From Treponema sp. (GTDB lineage Bacteria; Spirochaetota; Spirochaetia; Treponematales; Treponemataceae), in the NCBI GenBank assembly GCA_016296655.1, contig JAEDIW010000006.1:1-64000 (forward strand): a stretch of 64,000 nucleotides of DNA, read 5' to 3'. Below, piece after piece: positions 51,060 through 59,712 of this stretch. Under the pieces are notes generated by a model. It saw only the letters and a list, made by a program, of their open reading frames with translations. It had not been told where the DNA came from and searched no databases. The stretch's first letter is position 1; the number at the start of each line of letters is the position of its first letter. The position numbers and the translations under genes are program-made.

Positions 51060-51672
51060 AACATATGTTTATCCATATAAAATTCAGAAAACTGAAAATG
51101 CTCTTTATAAATTAATTCCAGACAGTGATAATGAAAATGAATTATTTTTTGAACAATTTTCTTTATTAAATTCTATGTTACAGTTTGGTTATTCTCCATT
51201 TACAGAAGGACAATTTAAGATTACAGATAAACAACTAATTGATTTTTTTTATTATTCGAGAGCTTCTGTACTAAAAGATTTTGATATTAATAAATACTAT
51301 GAATTACTTGGAATATCAGAAATCTATACAAAACAAATCCCAACAATAACAGAAAAGGAAACATTTATTTCTGATTCATATCAAATGAATGTTGCCTGGG
51401 AAAATGATACAGATACAGGAAAAATGAAAAGTGCTCCAAAATCATATAAAAGAGATGGTTTAGAAATTTATAATTTTGAAGATGAAAAACTTGGTAGCAT
51501 TTATCCGGAATATTATGAATTGTATGAAATGATTGATAATGCAAATCATAATTGGAAAGCTTGGACAAAAACTGAGCGATATACATTTCTTGATAATTTA
51601 GTAGAATTATCCAATAGAAGAAAGTTTATAATATCAAATGAACTTTTACAGGCACATAAACATATAAATTAA
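51049..51672 (+). CDS. System gene 11: unknown protein
   Basis: 207 residues, rich in Tyr, Asn and acidic residues, no signal peptide or membrane segment, no recognised family. It overlaps gene 10 by 11 bp in another frame, so it probably belongs to the same functional unit. A possible role is as the effector or adapter of the motor, by position only. Confidence 0.7.
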   Translation: MNIKTYVYPYKIQKTENALYKLIPDSDNENELFFEQFSLLNSMLQFGYSPFTEGQFKITDKQLIDFFYYSRASVLKDFDINKYYELLGISEIYTKQIPTITEKETFISDSYQMNVAWENDTDTGKMKSAPKSYKRDGLEIYNFEDEKLGSIYPEYYELYEMIDNANHNWKAWTKTERYTFLDNLVELSNRRKFIISNELLQAHKHIN

Positions 51673-51686
51673 ATGGAGATTGGATT

Positions 51687-51836
51687 ATGAAAAAAATTAC
51701 AATTTTATTATTTGTAAGCGTCGCTCTATATGCTGAAAAAATTACATTACAGACAGGAGATTTTTTTGGTATATCTAATACAGATTATTTCTATCCAAAA
51801 GACCGTAGAACGGATACTCAATCTGAACTTCCTTGA
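51687..51836 (+). pseudogene. System gene 12: exported protein, truncated by IS3
   Basis: ATG at 51687 with GGAG 8 bases upstream. The protein begins MKKITILLFVSVALYAEKIT, a clear signal peptide, and continues LQTGDFFGISNTDYFYPKD. At about 51800 the sequence switches to IS3 DNA, and the frame stops at 51836. The lost 3' part means the real end of the operon is unknown. Confidence 0.7.
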
Positions 51837-52281
51837 TTTTCATAAGCAGATTGAAATCTTTGTCATCCTGCTCTGAACTCGGCTCATAATAATACCGGCT
51901 TCTGGAAATCCCGAGCAGCCTGCACTGATGCGAAATGCTCAAGACCTTATAAGCCGGTTCTATTTTATCCACGAAGGAGGCTTGATTCCGTACAGTTGCC
52001 TGTACTTTTTTTAAGTAATCAAGCTCAACTTTCTGTTCGTCGATTGTATTCAGGTATTCGCTTTCTTTTTCTTCCTGCCGGCGGACTTCTTCAGATTTCT
52101 TGTTTGGACGCTCAAAAAGATCTGCCATACCTGCAATTGCCAGTGCCTTCCATTGTGAAATCTGATTCGGATGGACTCCATGCTTTACTGCAATTTCCTG
52201 AATCGTTGAGTCTTCTCGTAAAGCTTCAAGAGCAACCCTTGCCTTGAATTCCTTGCTGAATGCCTGTCGTTTTTTTTCCAT
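51800..52281 (-). mobile_element. IS3-family transposase, truncated
   Basis: From the ATG at 52281: MEKKRQAFSKEFKARVALEA with the helix-turn-helix HGVHPNQISQWKALAI of IS3 OrfA, running in one frame into the OrfB start (LLGISRSRYYYEP) up to EVQIEYPFYG, where it breaks at about 51800. The whole DDE catalytic domain is missing, so it cannot transpose. It abuts system gene 12 directly. The remaining IS end probably lies in 52282-52410. Confidence 0.85.
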
Positions 52282-52410
52282 GTGCTTACCGCCTTATTTT
52301 TTTATCGGCTGTTTACACCTTAAATCTGCTCCTTTTTCTGTGCTGTTTTACGCACTCATTTTAGTTTGCTTCTCCTTCCATGTTTTTTTGTAACTTTATG
52401 CGAATAAATC

Positions 52411-52587
52411 TTATGGTTCATGCATAAGTTCTTTTATCATTTTATGGTAATTCTTTAAGTCACCACTTTTAAAGTGGAATCTATAAATATTCAGGGCAAC
52501 AACCTGTTCGAGGCTCAGCCTTCTTTTTGGGCCTCGTTTTCCATTCCATTTTGAGAGAAAAAGAGAAAATATAAAATTGTCTTCCAT
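52411..52587 (-). pseudogene. Transposase N-terminal fragment, family uncertain
   Basis: Read from 52587: MEDNFIFSLFLSKWNGKRGP, then RRLSLEQVVALNIYRFHFKSGDLKNYHKMIKEL, after which it ends at a junction near 52416. The style resembles the start of short DDE transposases (IS982 or a related group). Upstream the frame runs into the 105-bp repeat. No catalytic residues remain. Confidence 0.55.
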
Positions 52588-52635
52588 GCTCTTGAAAAAT
52601 AATGTTACTAAAGATAAAAATTGAAACTCGAAATT

Positions 52636-52740
52636 CACGTTAAATAGAACAGGCACCGTGTGACTGTTCCCTAATCCTTGCCGCACCAGGCATCAGCCTA
52701 GAATTTTTCAGGAAGTTTTTTTCCCTGCTTTTTCCACGAA
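52636..52740. repeat. Right copy of 105-bp exact direct repeat
   Basis: Identical to 27743-27847. Here it is the natural 3' end of sstT (stop at 52698) plus 62 bases downstream. The accessory region joins it at 52635. Confidence 0.95.
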
Positions 52741-53947
52741 TAATACTCAGCTGTAGCTGTAAAAAGGACATCGCTTGAAGAATTCAAAGCGGTTTCCATG
52801 CTGTCCTGAATTACACCAATAATAAAGCCGACTGCAACAACCTGCATGGAAACATCTGCTGAAATTCCGAACAGAGAGCAGGCCAGCGGAATCAGCAGGA
52901 GGGAACCGCCGGCGATTCCTGAAGTTCCGCAGGCGGCAAGTGTTGACAGAATGCACAAAACAAATGCCGACGGAACATCACACGCAATTCCAAGCGTATT
53001 TGCAGCTGCAAGAGTCATGACAGTAATTGTTATGGCCGCCCCATCCATGTTGATTGTTGCTCCCAACGGAATGGAAACAGCATACATTTCTTCATCAAGT
53101 CCAAGTTTTTTGCAAAGTTCCATGTTTACAGGAATGTTTGCTGCAGAACTGCGTGTGAAAAAAGCAGTAATCCCGCTTTCCTTTAAGCAGCGCAGAACAA
53201 GCGGATATGGATTTTTTCGCAGGAAAATTGCAACAATCAGCGGAGAAACTACAAGACTCATAAAAAGCATCGAGCCGACAAGTACAAGAATCAGCTTTCC
53301 ATAATTTTTAAAGATTCCGAGTCCATTTGTAGAAACAGATTCAAAAACAAGACCTAAAATTCCAAACGGAGCAAGAGTTATTATGCCCCGAACAACATCA
53401 GAAATTCCTTCTGAAATTTCTGCAAAAAAGTTTTTTGTATTTTCACCTGCTATTTTTTTCATTGAAATGCCAAAAATTACAGCCCATGTAAGGATTACTA
53501 TATAATTTGCATTTGCAATTGCCGCAACAGGATTTGAAACTGCATTTATCAGAAGATTTTTCAGAATCTGGGCTATTCCATCTGGCGCAGAACGAACATC
53601 AGAATTCTGCACAAGGGTTATTACCTGCGGAAAGATGAAACTTGCACAAACCGCAACAAAAGCCGCAATCAATGTTGAAATGACGTACAAAAAAATCACA
53701 TGCCAAAACGGCTGTCAAGTTTTGAGCGGCCTCTGACAAGAGAACTTGAAACAAGCGCAAAAACAAGTACAGGCGCAACGGCTTTCAAAGTACCTGTGAA
53801 CAAATCCCCAAAAATGCCAATCCATGTAAAACCTGGTAAAAAAATTCCAAGAATGGCACCTGAAACAATACCAATACAAATTCTAGAAATCAGGCTTATA
53901 GAATTATAAGTTCTGAAAATTCGTGTAAAAAAATTATTTTCTTTCAT
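52698..53947 (-). pseudogene. sstT: Serine/threonine:Na+ symporter, frameshifted
   Basis: A DAACS-family symporter close to SstT. The N-terminal 84 codons (from MKENNFFTRIFRTYNSISLI to SKLDSRFGM) and the remaining 333 (IFLYVISTLIAAFVAVCASF onward) are in different frames. The break is at about 53699, where one base seems missing (GGC ATG then TGATTTT). The rest is intact: the family segments RSSAANIPVNMELCKKLGL, IPLGATINMDGAAITI and AACGTSGIAGGSLLLIPLAC are present. The gene is either inactive or affected by a sequencing error. Its last codons form the 105-bp repeat. Confidence 0.85.
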
Positions 53948-54090
53948 ATAAACGAGATTATAGCATAAAAAACTTTACTTTCCAGAAAAAAAATAAGGCC
54001 TGAGTTTTTCAAAGGGAAGACGATGAGTCAAAAATTTGGGCGTAAAACCAAATTTTTTTTTGCTAAAAAACCAATCGATTTTTGCAGACG

Positions 54091-54130
54091 AAAAAAAAGC
54101 CAGACTATATTTTCATATAATCTGGCTTTT
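54091..54130 (-). terminator. Terminator of tRNA-Pro(UGG)
   Basis: aaaagccaga and tctggctttt arms (54095-54104 with 54121-54130). On the minus strand the stem is followed by T8. Confidence 0.85.
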
Positions 54131-54133
54131 CAG

Positions 54134-54206
54134 TCGGAATGACAGGATTTGAACCTGCGACATTCTGGTCCCAAACCAGACGCGCTACCAGCTGCGCTAC
54201 ATTCCG
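54134..54206 (-). tRNA. tRNA-Pro, anticodon UGG
   Basis: A full cloverleaf on the minus strand. The acceptor cggaatg pairs with cattccg, discriminator A. The D arm is gcgc-agctggta-gcgc. The anticodon stem tctgg/ccaga closes the loop tttggga with anticodon TGG, and the T loop is ttcaaat. It reads CCA/CCG and, with wobble, other proline codons. It is the second proline tRNA of the window. Confidence 0.95.
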
Positions 54207-54218
54207 AATGTGTTATTT

Positions 54219-54247
54219 ACTATATATTAAATTAGTTTTTTGTTCAA
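54219..54247 (-). promoter_or_regulatory. Promoter of tRNA-Pro(UGG)
   Basis: Minus-strand TTGAAC (54247-54242), 17-base spacer, TATAGT (54224-54219), 13 bases before the tRNA. Confidence 0.7.
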
Positions 54248-54294
54248 GTCTTTTACAGCGTTTTTTGCAAAAAAAATGATTTTTTTTAATGCCT

Positions 54295-54385
54295 GAATGC
54301 GGCAAGAACAGAAGTACCTGGAGACGAAAGACGGAAGTACGGATAGTCTGGTTTTTGCGGCCGAACCGTTAAAACCAGACCGTAA
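54295..54385. repeat. GC-rich block with hairpin after the uracil permease gene
   Basis: Contains gtctggtttt/aaaaccagac (54346-54355 with 54371-54380) and resembles the block at 1503-1660 (ggatag-c/t-ctg followed by T run). It may serve as the downstream hairpin of the permease gene. Confidence 0.45.
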
Positions 54386-54390
54386 AAAAA

Positions 54391-55704
54391 CTAATTTTTT
54401 GACTGCTTTGGAATAATCAGGTTTAAGATAATTCCAATTACCGTAGCCAGAGCAACGCCGCCAAGGCTAAAAACAAATTCTTTTCCAATGTGGAACTGCA
54501 GGACACCGCCGCCAATTCCAATGACCATGATGACTGAAGAAATCGTAAGGTTGCGCTTATCTTTATAGTCGACACCGCTTTCAACAATCGTGCGCAGACC
54601 GCTTGAAGCAATCAAACCGTACAGAAGCATTGAAACACCGCCAAGGACAGGACCTGGAATTGTCTGTATGAATGCACCGAATTTCTGGCAGAACGAAAGG
54701 ATGACTGCAATAACTGCTGCTCCACCGATAACCCAGACACTGTAAACTTTTGTAATTGCCATTACACCGATGTTTTCGCCGTAAGTTGTATTTGGCGGTC
54801 CACCCCAAACTGATGCCCATGCAGTTGCAAGACCGTCACCGGCAAGAGTTCTGTGCAGACCCGGATTTTTGTAAAAATCAATGCCTACAACTTTTGAAGT
54901 TACGAGAGTGTCGCCCAAATGTTCGCAAATGGTCGCAAGTGAAACGATAATGAAAGTAAGAACTGCCACAAGATTGAACTGAGGAGCTACCCATACATAG
55001 CCGTCTGCAGTATGTGTCAAAAACGGAAGTCCAAACCAGCTTGCATTTCTTACAATATCAAAGTTAATCAGCTTATATGCAGGAAAAACGGCACCCATTA
55101 TCAGAGTGAACAAATATCCGCCTACAAGTCCAATCAAAATTGAAATTGTATTGAAAAATCCTTTCATAAAAATCGTTGCAACAACGGCGGTTGCAAGCGT
55201 AACAAGGGCAATGCTCAGATAGACAAGTGAATAGTCAGCAGGGTTTCCTGAAGAACCGACATACATTGCTTCGTTTATTGCTGTCGGAGCAAGATTCAAG
55301 CCGATTACAATAATTACAGAACCGATTACAACTGGAGGAAGAGCTTTGTCAAGCCAGTCTTTGCCGGTAAACTTGATTATGAGTGCAACCAGACAGTAAA
55401 AAAAACCGGCACACATTGCACCGCCCATGGCATACGGAACGCCATACTGCTGGCTTATTGCAATAAGTGCCGGAATAAATGCAAAAGAAGACCCCAAAAA
55501 TGCAGGAACCTTTGCACCTGTAACCAGAATATACAGCAAAGTTCCAGAACCTGCCGTAAACAATGCCGTTGATGTGCTCAGTCCCGTCAAAAGCGGAACC
55601 AGAATTGTTGCACCAAACATTGCAAATACATGCTGAAAACTCAAGGGAATCCAGCGGGCCAAAGGAGGACGGTCAGAAGGACCTAAAATTCCATTTGATG
55701 TCAT
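54391..55704 (-). CDS. uraA: Uracil/xanthine permease (NCS2 family)
   Basis: 437 residues, 12-14 hydrophobic segments. QHVFAMFGATILVPLLTGLS is the NCS2 opening. The substrate segment is seen in ATICEHLGDTLVTSKVVG and GGPPNTTYGENIGVMAITKV, with the family Glu in both. The GENIG form favours uracil (UraA) over xanthine. GGAGATAGA lies before the ATG. It is a proton symporter for pyrimidine salvage and is monocistronic. Confidence 0.93.
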   Translation of the reverse strand: MTSNGILGPSDRPPLARWIPLSFQHVFAMFGATILVPLLTGLSTSTALFTAGSGTLLYILVTGAKVPAFLGSSFAFIPALIAISQQYGVPYAMGGAMCAGFFYCLVALIIKFTGKDWLDKALPPVVIGSVIIVIGLNLAPTAINEAMYVGSSGNPADYSLVYLSIALVTLATAVVATIFMKGFFNTISILIGLVGGYLFTLIMGAVFPAYKLINFDIVRNASWFGLPFLTHTADGYVWVAPQFNLVAVLTFIIVSLATICEHLGDTLVTSKVVGIDFYKNPGLHRTLAGDGLATAWASVWGGPPNTTYGENIGVMAITKVYSVWVIGGAAVIAVILSFCQKFGAFIQTIPGPVLGGVSMLLYGLIASSGLRTIVESGVDYKDKRNLTISSVIMVIGIGGGVLQFHIGKEFVFSLGGVALATVIGIILNLIIPKQSKN

Positions 55705-55842
55705 GATTCTATCTCCAACATAAAAATTTTTCAGAGTATATCATGACAGCTTTATGTCTTTAAAGCGATTATTTGATTTTTTTGTTATTTTTTATTTTAT
55801 TTTTCAGGACAAAAGCCGGTCCGGCATGTCAAGGCATGACCT

Positions 55843-56463
55843 TTATTTTGGGGAGGATTCCTTTTTTTTCAGAATATAGCCAGAATCTTCCAGATATTTG
55901 CGACGTGTTATTACAAGATTTATCAGTTCATGATACATTGTATAGTCGACTTCCAGTGCTATCGGAAAAATGAAGAATTCAGTTTCATCGCAATACCGCT
56001 CAATAAAAGCAGGGTCGGTAACAAAGCCAAGACTTATCATATTGCTGATTCTGTCTGCACATTTCAGGATTTTTGCACGTTCACTGCCATTTTCAATTAT
56101 ACTGCGCAGAAAATCATTTTTTTTCTGACCTTCTTTTTTGGTTACTTCCATAACAAGTTCCAGAACCTGCTGGCCATCACTGTCAATGTTCACAATCTGC
56201 TGAGGATTAAAATTAGGGATGTCCTCTATACAGTCATGAACAACAGAAGCTTTCAGAAGAATGCTGTCAATGTAACCATAGTCAATCAAAATGCCCATTG
56301 TATCAATCTGATGGCGAAACATATTTCCACCGGCATAGCGGGCCTTGCCGATAAGCTGAGTTGCAAGCTGCATATACGGAGCCAGATAAATTCCCTTTAA
56401 CTGAAGCATTGATTCATTGTCCATTGTTTCAGGCTTATTTATATGCATTTCATATTTTCCCAT
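55843..56463 (-). CDS. HD-domain phosphohydrolase ((p)ppGpp hydrolase-like)
   Basis: 206 residues. The HD motif and its ligands are read as FRHQIDTMGIL, ASVVHDCIEDIP (HD near residue 77) and KCADRISNM. This arrangement is that of small SpoT/MESH1-type hydrolases rather than a synthetase. Length fits a single-domain alarmone hydrolase, although other nucleotide substrates are possible. It is leftward, between valS and the permease, with 242 bp of unassigned DNA before it. Confidence 0.7.
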   Translation of the reverse strand: MGKYEMHINKPETMDNESMLQLKGIYLAPYMQLATQLIGKARYAGGNMFRHQIDTMGILIDYGYIDSILLKASVVHDCIEDIPNFNPQQIVNIDSDGQQVLELVMEVTKKEGQKKNDFLRSIIENGSERAKILKCADRISNMISLGFVTDPAFIERYCDETEFFIFPIALEVDYTMYHELINLVITRRKYLEDSGYILKKKESSPK

Positions 56464-56705
56464 ACATGCACCTCATATAAAAACAGGCAGTTTTATGCTG
56501 TGCCACCTGAAAAACGAATTTTTCAAATGACCGCTGATTTTGACGCACAGTCAGTATTACCGGAAAAAAGCAGTCAGATATAGTCAAAGCTGCTGATTTT
56601 TCCGGCATTTTTCTGCTAAGAAACAGTCTGACAACTGCATCTTAAATTCTAAAAAAATCAGTACACTTTTATTTTATACCGATTTTACAATTCATACAGT
56701 ACTTT

Positions 56706-59456
56706 TTACAAATTTTTTATGTATGAATTCAATTTTTCAATGCGGCGCAGGCCTTCTTCAAGCTTTGCCCTTTCTGCAGCAACAACTTCTGCAGGAGCAT
56801 GTTTTGCAAAATTTCCGTTAAGTTTGCTTTCACTTATTTTTGCATAACCCTGCTCTTTTTCAAGGGTTTTCTTGAATCGCTGCAAAAGCTGTTCTTTGTT
56901 TATATTTTCATCAACAATAATAAAAGCTTCAAATCCTGTTCCTACAGTTCCTATTGAAGATTCAGGTTTTTCACTTACAAATTCAACATTTGCAACTCCT
57001 GCCAGAAGCTGAATCATTTCAACTTTTTCATAGCATACTTCTGCGCTTGAACCTTTGCTTACAGATATGGCAATGTTGATTTTTTCAGCAGGATCAATTC
57101 CACATTCAGTGCGTAATGCACGAACTTTGCCTATCAAATCTTTAAGTACATCGAAACGGCTTTCAACTTCAGGATTTTCGCGGCAAGCCATAATTTCAGG
57201 ATAAGGCGCATTTATCAGCATGCCTGCATATTCAACAGAAGAAACGATTTTCTGTTCTTCCTGAGAACAGGCAGCTTTTCTGAGAACAGCAATTTCTGAA
57301 AGTGGCAGTTTCTGATAAATTTCTTCTGTAACGAAAGGAAGGTACGGATGCAGCAGACGGAGGTTTTCTTCGAGAATGTTCATAAGAACACTTGCCTGCC
57401 GGTCTTTTTCATTGTCATCGCCATTTTTAAAGTTGATTTTTGTGGCTTCGACATACCAGTCACAGAATTCATTCCAGAAATATTCCATCATTGCGCTTGC
57501 AGCATCATTATAACGGTAACTTTCAAGGGCTTCACGTGCTGTTTTGGCTGCATAATTCAGGCGGCTGTAAATCCAGCGGTCAAGTTCTGTCAAATCAGAA
57601 TCTTTTACAGGCACAAGGTTACGGCCTTCAAGATTTCCAAGCAGATAGCGGCTGGCATTCCAAACTTTATTGCAGAAGCGGGAACCGAGTTTAAACGAAT
57701 CTTTGTCAACAAGAATGTCCTGCCCCTGAGCGCACATAAAGGCAAGCGTAAATTTCAAGGCATCTGAACCATACATGTCAATTATTTCCAGAGGGTCGAT
57801 TCCGTTGCCCAGAGATTTTGACATTTTTCTGCCCTGTTTATCACGAACAAGCCCGTGAATGTAAATGTCATGGAAAGGTGCTTTGCCAGTAAATTCAAGG
57901 CCAGCCATAATCATGCGGCTAACCCAGAAGAAGATGATGTCATAGGCGGTAACAAGTGCAGTTGTCGGATAAAAGCGTTCCAAATCTTCTGTTTTTTCAG
58001 GCCATCCCAAAGTTGAAAAAGGCCACAGCCATGAAGAAAACCATGTATCAAGGACATCAGGATCCTGTTTTAAGTGAGAGGCATCTGCTCCGCATTTTGG
58101 ACAGCTTTTCGGGTCTTCACGACTTACAATTGTTTCGCCACAATCGCAATACCATGCAGGAATTCTGTGTCCCCACCAGATTTGTCGGCTTACACACCAG
58201 TCACGGATATTTTCAAGCCAGTGGGAATATGTATTTTCCCATTTGCGTGGGAAAAATTCAATTTCACCTTTTTTCCATGCGGCAAGAGCCTTATCTGCCA
58301 TCGGCTTCATTTTTACAAACCACTGAGCCGAAAGATAAGGTTCTACAACCGTCTTACAGCGGTAACAGTGTCCAACAGAGTGAACCATTTTTTCTTCATT
58401 CTTAAAAAGCCCAGCCTCTGTCAAATCTTCAATTACAAGTTTTCTTGCCTGTTCAGGCTTTAATCCACGGTATTTTTCAGGAACATTTTCATTTAAACGA
58501 CCGTCTGGTGTCAAAAGATTGATAACTTCCAGATTATGACGTTTGCCGACTTCCCAGTCATTCGGGTCATGAGCCGGAGTAATTTTTACCATACCAGTTC
58601 CAAACTCTTTATCTACGTATTCATCGGCAATTATAGGAATCTGTTTTCCAGTAAGCGGAAGCTTAAGCATCTTTCCAACTAATTTTACATAGCGTTCATC
58701 AGATGGATTTACGGCAACAGCTGTATCACCAAAAAAAGTTTCCGGTCGGGTCGTTGCAACTTCAATTTTTCCGCTTCCATCGGCATATTCATAATAAATA
58801 TGATACATTGCGCCCTGTGTTTCTTCATGGTCAACTTCATCATCTGCAAGAGCAGTACCACAACGAGGACACCAGTTTACAAGCCGCTGACCTTTATACA
58901 TAAGCCCGCGCTCATACAAGGTTACAAAAACGTCACGGACAGCTTTTGAAAGACCTTCATCATAAGTAAAGCGTTCCCGTTCCCAATCTGTAGAATTACC
59001 AAGCTTGCGCTGCTGCTTTACAATAATGTCATGATGTGCATTTTTTACCTGCCACGTACGTTCAAGGAATTTTTCACGGCCTAAATCATTGCGAGATTTG
59101 CCCTCTTTTTTCAGCTGGCGTTCAACAACATTCTGAGTCGCAATACCAGCATGATCTGTTCCTGTCAGCCACAAAGTATTATCACCACGCATTCTGTGAT
59201 AGCGGACAACTATATCCTGTAAAGTATTATTCAGACCATGACCCATGTGCAAAACACCAGTAACGTTTGGAGGTGGAATCACGACAGAATACATTCCTGT
59301 TTTTCCACCGCAGGATTTGCAGCTGCAATAAGATTCATGCACAGGAGACTTCTCGTCGCTTGCTGGTTTAAAATAGCCTTTCTGTTCCCAATCGTTGTAA
59401 ATGCGATCTTCAAAATCTTTCGGGTTGTAGGCTTTTTCCAGTTCAATAGCTTTCAT
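56706..59456 (-). CDS. valS: Valyl-tRNA synthetase
   Basis: 916 residues, class I synthetase for valine. The HIGH motif is PPNVTGVLHMGHGLNNTLQD and KMSKS is GRKMSKSLGNGIDPLEII. The editing domain has the TTRPETFFGDTAVAVNP motif, and a C-terminal coiled coil (EEGLRRIEKLNSYIKNL) closes it. Three cysteine clusters are visible: SYCSCKSCGGKTG near the N-terminus, WCPRCG, and YCDCGETIV with CPKCGAD, likely zinc sites. The start MKAIELEKAYNPKDF at 59456 is preferred over 59525, because a GAGGTG site precedes it and it matches the family N-terminus. Confidence 0.97.
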   Translation of the reverse strand: MKAIELEKAYNPKDFEDRIYNDWEQKGYFKPASDEKSPVHESYCSCKSCGGKTGMYSVVIPPPNVTGVLHMGHGLNNTLQDIVVRYHRMRGDNTLWLTGTDHAGIATQNVVERQLKKEGKSRNDLGREKFLERTWQVKNAHHDIIVKQQRKLGNSTDWERERFTYDEGLSKAVRDVFVTLYERGLMYKGQRLVNWCPRCGTALADDEVDHEETQGAMYHIYYEYADGSGKIEVATTRPETFFGDTAVAVNPSDERYVKLVGKMLKLPLTGKQIPIIADEYVDKEFGTGMVKITPAHDPNDWEVGKRHNLEVINLLTPDGRLNENVPEKYRGLKPEQARKLVIEDLTEAGLFKNEEKMVHSVGHCYRCKTVVEPYLSAQWFVKMKPMADKALAAWKKGEIEFFPRKWENTYSHWLENIRDWCVSRQIWWGHRIPAWYCDCGETIVSREDPKSCPKCGADASHLKQDPDVLDTWFSSWLWPFSTLGWPEKTEDLERFYPTTALVTAYDIIFFWVSRMIMAGLEFTGKAPFHDIYIHGLVRDKQGRKMSKSLGNGIDPLEIIDMYGSDALKFTLAFMCAQGQDILVDKDSFKLGSRFCNKVWNASRYLLGNLEGRNLVPVKDSDLTELDRWIYSRLNYAAKTAREALESYRYNDAASAMMEYFWNEFCDWYVEATKINFKNGDDNEKDRQASVLMNILEENLRLLHPYLPFVTEEIYQKLPLSEIAVLRKAACSQEEQKIVSSVEYAGMLINAPYPEIMACRENPEVESRFDVLKDLIGKVRALRTECGIDPAEKINIAISVSKGSSAEVCYEKVEMIQLLAGVANVEFVSEKPESSIGTVGTGFEAFIIVDENINKEQLLQRFKKTLEKEQGYAKISESKLNGNFAKHAPAEVVAAERAKLEEGLRRIEKLNSYIKNL

Positions 59457-59675
59457 AAACACCTCGGTAAAACACAATAAAAAGTAAAAGAAACAAGACT
59501 GCTGCTTTTTCCAAATTTTCTGCAAAAAGCAAACATTTCCAGCAGCTGCATTTTTCCAGTTAAATCCTCACTGCTTGAATTACAGCCATTCAGCAATGTT
59601 ATGGCAAACCATGAATAATCCAGTACCAGATTTTTTATGTTTCTTAAAAAACAATTATAGTGAAATGATAAAATG

Positions 59676-59704
59676 CTGACAATAATAATAAAATATCTTA
59701 TAAT
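59676..59704 (+). promoter_or_regulatory. Promoter of the diguanylate cyclase gene
   Basis: CTGACA (59676-59681), 17-base spacer, TATAAT (59699-59704). The expected start point lies within a few bases of the ATG at 59713, and there is no Shine-Dalgarno sequence, so the mRNA is probably leaderless. Confidence 0.7.
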
Positions 59705-59712
59705 TATAAGAA

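Noticed and set aside
47674..51672. Complete Zorya defence system
   Set aside because: ZorA-like and ZorB-like genes are present, but no ZorC, ZorD or ZorE features (EH signature, SNF2 helicase, HNH nuclease) could be recognised in genes 10 and 11.
27848..52635. Tyrosine or serine integrase of the accessory region
   Set aside because: No integrase or relaxase motif was found in any frame between the direct repeats; only broken transposases and a primase fragment remain.
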